Position numbers and translations under genes: made by a program. A DNA stretch of 64,000 nucleotides from Periplaneta americana (Eukaryota > Arthropoda > Insecta > Blattodea > Blattidae): NCBI RefSeq assembly GCF_040183065.1, contig NC_091120.1:169601488-169665487 (forward strand), read 5' to 3'. The notes under the pieces are model-generated. The model was not told the origin of the DNA. It was given only the letters and a program-made list of their open reading frames with translations, and made no database searches. Shown one piece after another: positions 57,972-64,000 of this stretch (positions are counted from its first letter, which is position 1; the number at the start of each line of letters is the position of its first letter).

Positions 57972-58816
57972 CAGACCTACACAAACAGCGCTCAACGAGC
58001 GCGCGCGCTCTTTCGGAGCGGGAGAGCGGTGTTTACCGCTCGCCGAAACGGGGAGGAAGATACGTCAGAATAGCAGACTTGCTATAGAGGGAAACGGCCA
58101 CTCAGTTATCTAGTGGAGTGCAGTGTGTAGGCGTATTCTCAGTAACTGTTTCACGTTGCTTACCTACTGCTTCAGTACAGTATGGAGGAATCTAAAAGAC
58201 GGAACATAACATTTAACATTTAACGATTTACAGCTCGAACTTATTGATCTTCAATGTGACCTAAGAGCTAAAGATCGTTTGAATAATACTAATAGCCTGG
58301 TTGGGTTTTACAAGACTAAACATTAGCAATAATATCCACGACTACACAGGCTGGCTGTGAAAATGATCGCTATGTTTGGCTCAACTTTTATATTTGAGAG
58401 CAACTGTTTTCTATAATCAACTTTAACAAAGGCAGACATCGAATATCTGTAATTGATGTTTCATTATGATCAATAGGCTATTGTTCCTTTCAGCTGCTAA
58501 CAGCTTAAAACCTCGTTTTAATGTGCTGATAAATAAAAATATAACAAAATGATATTGTACATTTAAGTAGCTATAGAATTTCTATTACTTCTGTAAAATA
58601 ATCTTTATTAATTAATAATAGTCCAAGATAGTTTTGCAAACACTGAACGGGAATTTTTTTCATAAGCACTCGTAATAGTACTTTCTTTTGTGTATGTACA
58701 TTTTGTACGAGATCACTCCTTCTTCCAGTCCACCCTCATAACAGAGCGCAGCTAATATCTGAATTCCGCTCATGAGCTGTGAGCCGGCTCGGAGAGCGCA
58801 AACTTGTGCAGGCCTG
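57972..58816 (+). mobile_element. hAT element adjoining the Kr exon
   Basis: Ends CAGACCTACACAAACAGCGC and, on the complement, CAGGCCTGCACAAGTTTGCG. Duplication TTCTAGAT (57964-57971) versus TTCTAAAT (58817-58824), 8 bp with one mismatch. Inside, a short frame ELIDLQCDLRAKDRFNN and LVGFYK matches hAT transposase relics. The element is deleted and cannot be autonomous. It ends 86 bp before the Kr exon. Confidence 0.82.
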
Positions 58817-58902
58817 TTCTAAATGCAAGGATTCATGCCTGATTCATCCTTCATGAAATCAATAATCAATATTAAAACACAGAATTTGATCTTGTTTTGC
58901 AG

Positions 58903-59577
58903 GCGGGCCGCTGTCCGCGGTCCACCAGCACGGTAACCTAGCGGACATTGGGAGAGGAATGAAGGACACGACGTCGCACTCAACAGTGGACCTAGGAGAC
59001 ACCGGAGGAGGAACGAGCGACGGGGGCGGTGGCGGAACAACTAGGAGCAACAGCCCGGCGTCGCCAGACATGAGCAACCTCTCACCTCCCTCCAGCAGTA
59101 GCGGCAATACGGCCGCCACCCTGGTAACGGCAACGGCCCTGTCGGCGGGCCTGCACCACGGCGCGGCCTCGGGCATGCCCCTGTACCCGACGGCGTCGAT
59201 GGCGGAGACGCTGCTGACGAGACATGCCTTGATGTCATGTCTGCCCGTCAACCTGCAGACCCTGACAGGCATGCCGCCCATCTTCCAGTCCGCGAGCACC
59301 ATGCTCAACTGGCCTCTACAGTCTGTGTCGCCGCCCGCTAAGCCGACGCCTGCGAGCACTCCGACGAATAACAACCGCATGGCGACCAAGGCGTCGGCTG
59401 CCAAGAAGAACAACAACAATGTGGTGACGAGTAGCAGTTCGGCTGTGACGAGGAAGAACCAGGCAAACGCGAGGAAGAGGGCGACTCGGAAGGTGGACCC
59501 CGCAGAGCCCACGCTCATCGAAGTGGCGGCCATGACACCCATCCCAGCGCCTGCGCCGCTGTCTCCGCCGACTTCAG
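58903..59577 (+). CDS. Kr: Krüppel, N-terminal region exon
   Basis: Acceptor GATCTTGTTTTGCAG ends at 58902 and the frame is open from the first base. Two bases complete a split codon, then GPLSAVHQHGNLADIGRG runs into Met at 58959. The exon codes for a low-complexity Ser/Thr/Gly/Pro/Ala-rich segment (GGGTTRSNSPASP, LSPPSSSSGNTAAT), a hydrophobic patch LLTRHALMSCLPVNLQTLTG, a Lys/Asn-rich stretch, and ends APAPLSPPTS plus one base at donor CAG|GTTCGT (59578). Joined to 62380 it reads SGSSPPSE, as in the fly protein just before its zinc fingers (SSGSSPNS). GC content is far above the surroundings. The true start is either an upstream exon (candidate 18158) or Met 58959. Role: gap-class transcription factor in the nucleus. 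Confidence 0.85.
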
Positions 59578-59744
59578 GTTCGTAACTATTTTACAGAACA
59601 CTGTTTCTCAAATTTAATTTAATAACGCGTCAGTGTGTAAGTCTTGGAATACGTTTTAAGAAAGAAGAACATGCACGGATTTTATTTTCCTCCGAAAGTA
59701 GGTTCCTTCAGTGGGAAATATCTCGTATCTGAGAACTAATTAAG

Positions 59745-59749
<5 letters not shown>

Positions 59750-59791
<42 letters not shown>
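59750..59791. repeat. (AT)n microsatellite
   Basis: About 20 AT units. Confidence 0.95.
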
Positions 59792-59793
<2 letters not shown>

Positions 59794-59819
59794 CTTCCAT
59801 AATTGAAAGCAAATGAAAT

Positions 59820-60333
59820 GCTATAGAAATTTTAAAGGTTTCCATCAGGTTGTTCCCTACGTATAGAAACATTATTATCACGTGATGCGAGAGAAAAGCG
59901 AATTACTGGCGGCTCGTTCCCTGCTATAGAAATTTTAAAGGTTTCCATCTGGTTGTTCCCTACGTATAGAAACATTATTATCACGTGATGCGAGAGAAAG
60001 GCGAATTATTGGCGGCTCGTTCCGTGCTATAGAAATTTTAAAGGTTTCCATCTGGTTGTTCCCTACGTATAGAAACATTATTATCACGTGATGCGAGAGA
60101 AAGGCGAATTATTGGCGGCTCGTTCCCTGCTATAGAAATTTTAAAGGTTTCCATCTGGTTGTTCCCTACGTATAGAAACATTATTATCACGTGATGCGAG
60201 AGAAAGGCGAATTATTGGCGGCTCGTTCCCTGCTATAGAAATTTTAAAGGTTTCCATCAGGTTTGTTCCCTACGTATAGAAACATTAGCATCACGTGATG
60301 CGAAAGACGAATTATTGGCGGCTCGTTCCCTGC
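59820..60333. repeat. 103-bp tandem array, five copies
   Basis: Units begin GCTATAGAAATTTTAAAGG at 59820, 59923, 60026, 60129 and 60232, each exactly 103 bp apart; the last is slightly altered. Each of the first units contains the E-box palindrome TCACGTGA and the block TATAGAAACATTATTATCAC. The complement of that block recurs at 60870-60908, so the array looks like an amplified transposon end. Confidence 0.93.
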
Positions 60334-60465
60334 GCGGGCTGTTAGAGGTGCAGCTCAGTCGCTATATGGCATTCGCTATAGTCACAAGTCGTGTTACAAA
60401 AGTCTTGATTCTTCAAAAGTACAAAGTTAGTGTATAAAGTTTAGTGATTACTGTGTATTTAGATA

Positions 60466-60699
60466 ATGCCTACCAACAAATTCTCATTGCGTGAACGTGT
60501 GTATCTAATGTACAGTACTTATTACATAAAAGGCAGAAGGTCGTGTGCGAAAACAAGACGTAAATTTCGAATACAGTTTTCAAACAGACCTGTGTCTCCT
60601 GCCGAAACCGTTAGAAGACCCGTTAAAAGATTTAAACTTCAAAGATACAGGCTCGAAAATCAAACAGAAAACATAATGTTCTTACAGAAGGAAAAATAG
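60466..60699 (+). CDS. DUF4817-type helix-turn-helix N-terminus of a mariner-like transposase
   Basis: 77 codons: MPTNKFSLRERVYLMYSTYY, KGRRSCAKTRRKFRIQFSNR, VSPAETVRRPVKRFKLQ. FSLRERVxLxxxYY...RKFRxxFxNRxxSxxTVxRxVKRF is the pattern of DUF4817, the DNA-binding start of some insect mariner-related transposases. The catalytic domain does not follow. A donor-like GCATG|GTAAGT lies at 60750. The frame lies between the 103-bp array and the inverted block at 60870, so it belongs to the same transposon remnant. Confidence 0.7.
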   Translation: MPTNKFSLRERVYLMYSTYYIKGRRSCAKTRRKFRIQFSNRPVSPAETVRRPVKRFKLQRYRLENQTENIMFLQKEK

Positions 60700-60869
60700 A
60701 TGATATTGGTGAAAGATTGAGGGACATTTTCGGCAGCGATTGTGAGCATGGTAAGTCCAAATTATTGAACATTTATTGTTAGTACTGTTCTGTATTATAG
60801 AAGTGGCGGAGAAATGATTACACGCTCACCGGAAACCACGCTAGTAGTGGGGCACGAGTGACCCGCCGT

Positions 60870-60908
60870 TTTTTCGCATCACGTCATAATAATGTCTCTG
60901 TACTGTGA
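60870..60908. repeat. Right inverted end of the Kr-intron transposon
   Basis: CGCATCACGTCATAATAATG, read on the complement, matches the CATTATTATCACGTGATGCG block of the 103-bp units with one difference. Similarity continues a little inward. Confidence 0.72.
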
Positions 60909-61074
60909 ATTTTTTTTTTACTGAGTTTAATTTCAGATTAGGAAACGAACACGGATGAAATATTATAGCCATAGGCGCTCGTACACTTATATATTGTTCT
61001 GAAATATGCACAACGACAAAAACATAGGCTGGTAAAATTCATGTTCTGGAAATATTAAAGTTGATTAAATAGTA

Positions 61075-61215
61075 AAATATCGCTGCAATCGAAAAGTATT
61101 GGGAATAAATTTGAATAAGGAACAGAAAAAGTTTTCTTCCCAGGCAGGATTTGAACCACGAAAGTCTTGGTTACCAGTCTATCGTGCTCTGAGTGACCAA
61201 GGCTCTGAAATCAGC
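61075..61215 (-). mobile_element. tRNA-derived SINE, family 7
   Basis: Minus strand: GCCTTGGTCACTCAGAGCAC (A-box), GTGGTTCAAATCCTGCCTGG (B-box), body AAGAAAACTTTTTCTGTTCC. Outer ends not defined. Confidence 0.7.
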
Positions 61216-61503
61216 TAAAGGGTCGGTCCGGTTTTTTTGCCACTACTCTACAGTACGCACACTATACTCACGTTGAAATTCCTTTTGAACTCTTTTAACA
61301 CTCTCAAATTTAGCATACCAAATAACACATTGTGGTAAAAACGTAATACGGCAAACGCTAAGCTCCGCCCACGACCCCTTTCCACTTTTCCCCTACAAGC
61401 TCACCACACACACAACGTGATAGGCTAGTGTTGTGTCGAATGCACATTTCATGTGGTTGGGGATAACTTCCCCTACTGGCGTTCGCCGTATTACGTTTTC
61501 GCC

Positions 61504-62055
61504 CCGGATACCCATCCCGGTGTCGGACAGAATCGCCTCAGTTTAAGTTCCAACTCTTGGGTTCCCTCTAGTGGCCGCCCTCTGCACTACGTCATAGATG
61601 TCTATGAACGTAGGACTGAAGTCCACACAAGTGCTGAAGTGCACTCGTTATGAGTGACTAGTTGGCCGAGATCCGACGGAATAAGCGCCGTCTTAAATCA
61701 CGAAGTGATTTACGCATATCATATATATTATTTAATGTACCGAAGTACATATGATGTTTCCATTACTCTTTCATCGTATGATGACGCAGAATATCTGCAT
61801 GGAAATATCATATGTACTTCGGTACATTAAAATAATATATATGATATGCGTAAATCACTTCGTGATTTAAGACGGCGCTTATTCCGTCGGATCCCGGCCA
61901 ACTAGTCACTCATAACGAGTGCACCTCAGCACGTGTGGACTTCAGTCCTACGTTCATAGACATCTATGACGTAGTGCAGAGGGCGGCCACTAGAGGGAAC
62001 CCAAGAGTTGGAACTTAAACAGACGATTCTGTCCGACACCAGGATGGGTATCCGG
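61504..62055. repeat. Near-perfect 552-bp palindrome in the Kr intron
   Basis: Left arm 61504-61762 (259 bp) pairs with right arm 61800-62055 (256 bp) around a 37-bp spacer with only a handful of mismatches. Landmarks on both arms: CCGGATACCCATCC, TCCCTCTAGTGGCCGCCCTC, ACGTCATAGATGTCTATGAA, ATTTACGCATATCATATATA, GTACCGAAGTACATATGAT. The spacer and inner arm match the body of SINE family 4. A smaller inverted pair, 61337-61357 with 61478-61497, lies just outside (ACGTAATACGGC). Confidence 0.93.
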
Positions 62056-62160
62056 TGTGGCTTAGTGGATAAAGCATCAGCACGTAGAGCTAAAAACCCG
62101 GATTCAAATCCCAGTGCCGGAGAGAATTTTTCTCCGTTCCATTACACTTTCATCTTTCAG
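62051..62160 (+). mobile_element. SINE family 4, head
   Basis: CCGGTGTGGCTTAGTGGATA, AGCATCAGCACGTAGAGC, B-box GGATTCAAATCC, GTGCCGGAGAGAATTTTTCT. It starts inside the last bases of the palindrome. Confidence 0.82.
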
Positions 62161-62379
62161 ATTTTGCATTGTTGATTGTCATATATGGAAACGCCCGTCT
62201 TTTAATCATAATACAACCAGCAAGAAAAATGTCCTACTATAATATAATAGCTTTATAATGAAATAATATTATTCATACCCAAACGGAGTAGACTGGATAT
62301 TCTACATGTAATTTAAATTATCTTTGGATAAAATTAAAAAATACCTAGAAATCAAACATTATTCTCGTTTTCTCCTCAG

Positions 62380-63626
62380 GTTCGTCGCCCCCTTCAGAAA
62401 TGGCGAGCTGCGGGAAGATCAGCAGCAACCCCGTGGACGCGGTTCCGGGCCGCGACAAAGTATTTACGTGCTCGACATGCAACCGTTCGTTCGGGTACAA
62501 ACACGTGCTGCAAAACCATGAAAGGACTCATACCGGAGAAAAACCGTTCCGATGTGCCGTGTGCCAGAAGCGATTCACTCGCGACCACCATCTCAAGACA
62601 CATATGAGACTTCACACAGGCGAGAAACCGTACGAGTGCTCGCACTGCGACCGACAGTTCGTGCAAGTGGCCAACCTGCGCCGCCACCTCCGTGTCCATA
62701 CCGGCGAACGTCCCTACGCCTGTGAACTGTGTCCGTCCAAGTTCTCAGACTCGAACCAGCTTAAAGCGCACACGCTGATACACAAAGGTGAGAAACCGTT
62801 TGAATGCTTCCGTTGCCAAGGTAGATTCAGGCGTCGACACCATCTGATGCACCACAAGTGTCCTAGTAAAGAAGACCCTGCTGTCATCATGTCGGGTCTG
62901 GAGGACAGCGGAAGACAGAAGTCGCCTGATCATGTAATCGAGGATACGAGTATTTCGCTTCTCGAAAAGTATCAATCTGTGGGTCAGAAGTACTCTTCCA
63001 AAGAGGAGGCCTGTGACAGAGACGACGACGATGTTGTCGAGTCGAAACACTCAAGAAGAACTAGGATAGTCAGTTCTCTACAAAACATAGGAACCAGAAT
63101 GTTAAAGAAGGAATTAGAGAACGGAGACATGGATGTAGAAGAGGAAGAGGAGGAGGACGAAGGGGTAGAGGATGTTGACGACTTGGTAAATTCTCGTCGG
63201 AATGGTATGATCCTCGCTCACAACAACAACGGATCGGTCCTGGAGAAGAAGAGCAGAATACGGAAACCTCAGGAAATACGTCACTTCATCCGGCCAAGCC
63301 CGTCCCTGACGTCAACTCCTGCACCGATGATTGTGACGAATCCCCTGCCCATCCCATCAGCAGTACCCTTTGTGCCGGTACAAGACGAGCCCGAAGACCT
63401 CTCGATGAGTACCGGAACACACCGCAAAGTGTACAGGAGTGACAACAACAACCACAGTCACTCGCATAGCAGCGGAGACTCCCCATTGTCGCGATCCCCA
63501 TCGTCGGAGGCGGATGACGATGTGGAAGAGCTGAATGCGAAGTTGTTTTTCCAGAGTCGCCACCCCAAGTACAGGCGCCACCTGCCGCATCTCGAAAGAA
63601 GCAATGGCGCGGCGCCCATTTCCTAG
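62380..63626 (+). CDS. Kr: Krüppel, zinc-finger and C-terminal exon
   Basis: The frame enters through the split Gly codon and SSPPSE, reaching Met 62400. Numbered from that Met, five C2H2-type fingers follow: C24/C27/H40/H44, C52/C55/H68/H72, C80/C83/H96/H100, C108/C111/H124/H128, and a fifth with C136/C139/H152/C154. The linkers are TGEKPF/Y-type, and helices such as [30 protein letters not shown] and [15 protein letters not shown] are those of Krüppel. C-terminal parts: an acidic run (about 245-260), the [15 protein letters not shown] segment that parallels the fly protein, and PEDLSM at 331-336, a CtBP-type corepressor motif also present in the fly. Stop 63624-63626. With exon 58903 the protein is at least about 640 residues, longer than the fly protein (about 500). 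Confidence 0.95.
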
Positions 63627-64000
63627 TTTCTGGTAAGCCAGATCCTATCTGATAATCAACTACGGGTATGTACCAAATGGTATATAGTCATAATTTAAGT
63701 ATATAAATATATTGTAATGTATAAGAAAATATGTGGGCATTCTTTTATATCAAAGCTATTATGTAGTGAAAATTAGATATTTATTCTGCAAGTTGCTTTA
63801 ATTACACATACAACTGCTCGTGGACCGACGCATACAAGTCCGAAGTCACATATTTTTACATATCACCGTCTCAAATAATCAGTTCCTCTGACAGTTTAAG
63901 GGACTCTCACTGGTTTACATGCTGTTATTATTTTAAAATAGCCAACAATTTTTAAGGCTACTTTTCATTTGGCATGCGCTGTACTGTAACAAAAGCCATT
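63627..64000 (+). other. Probable Kr 3' untranslated region
   Basis: AT-rich, no AATAAA seen before the window ends, so the polyadenylation site probably lies beyond 64000. Confidence 0.5.

Larger units (their letters stand above)
59578..62379 (+). other. Kr intron, 2.8 kb
   Basis: GT...AG intron, phase 1, with donor TCAG|GTTCGT and acceptor GTTTTCTCCTCAG. It is filled with an (AT)n run, a 103-bp array, a transposon ORF, a SINE and a large palindrome, described separately. Confidence 0.82.

Noticed and set aside
58859..59542. 227-codon minus-strand ORF
   Set aside because: Antisense shadow of the GC-rich Kr exon.
59820..60333. Array read as a cluster of functional E-box enhancers
   Set aside because: The CACGTG sites are explained by tandem amplification of a transposon end; regulatory use is possible but not shown.
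62394..63050. Minus-strand ORFs of 101 codons opposite the zinc fingers
   Set aside because: Antisense shadows of the Kr fingers.
1..64000. A bacterial or phage-like gene system
   Set aside because: No operons, ribosome-binding sites or prokaryotic genes; all coding traces are eukaryotic exons or transposon relics.

Overview
This is a stretch of a large, AT-rich, repeat-choked insect nuclear genome. The only host gene I recognise with confidence is the segmentation gene Krüppel (Kr), on the + strand at the right-hand end. The repeat content (several tRNA-derived SINE families, non-LTR retrotransposon tails ending in tetranucleotide repeats, hAT, Tc1/mariner, Harbinger-like and Helitron elements, a nuclear copy of mitochondrial ND5) and the large intergenic or intronic distances fit a cockroach-type (Blattodea) genome. 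That taxonomic placement is inference.

Layout. 1-11.4 kb is a mosaic of broken transposons: a relic of an unnamed protein family split by a SINE, a hAT relic, a Harbinger-like MITE, two LINE fragments (jockey-like and R2-like) and repeated copies of one LINE 3' end embedded in (AAT)n microsatellites. 11.48-11.71 kb holds an orphan open exon-like block with splice signals. 12.1-14 kb is a non-autonomous hAT element inserted in another repeat. At 18.16-18.19 kb there is a short ATG-plus-donor segment whose phase matches Kr, a speculative first coding exon, followed by a 139-bp satellite. 19.5-58 kb is repeats and featureless AT-rich DNA: LINEs, SINEs with clear target-site duplications, foldback elements, a Tc1 remnant in (TA)n, a Helitron, the ND5 NUMT, a Tigger/pogo element with a nested LINE, and a 37-bp minisatellite with higher-order structure.

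Krüppel. Exon 58903-59577 and exon 62380-63626 join in frame and give a five-zinc-finger protein with a C-terminal PxDLS-type motif. The 2.8-kb intron between them carries a five-copy 103-bp array, a DUF4817-type transposon ORF and a 550-bp near-perfect palindrome. A hAT element ends 86 bp upstream of the first recognised Kr exon.

Most unusual signal. The palindromic octamer TAGGCCTA occurs about 21 times by eye, and TAGGCTA/TAGCCTA about as often. At six places a homologous sequence inside this same window lacks exactly the extra 5-6 bp (GGCCTA or GCCTA) at a TA dinucleotide. This looks like recurrent micro-insertion at TA, for example excision scars of a TA-targeting transposon.
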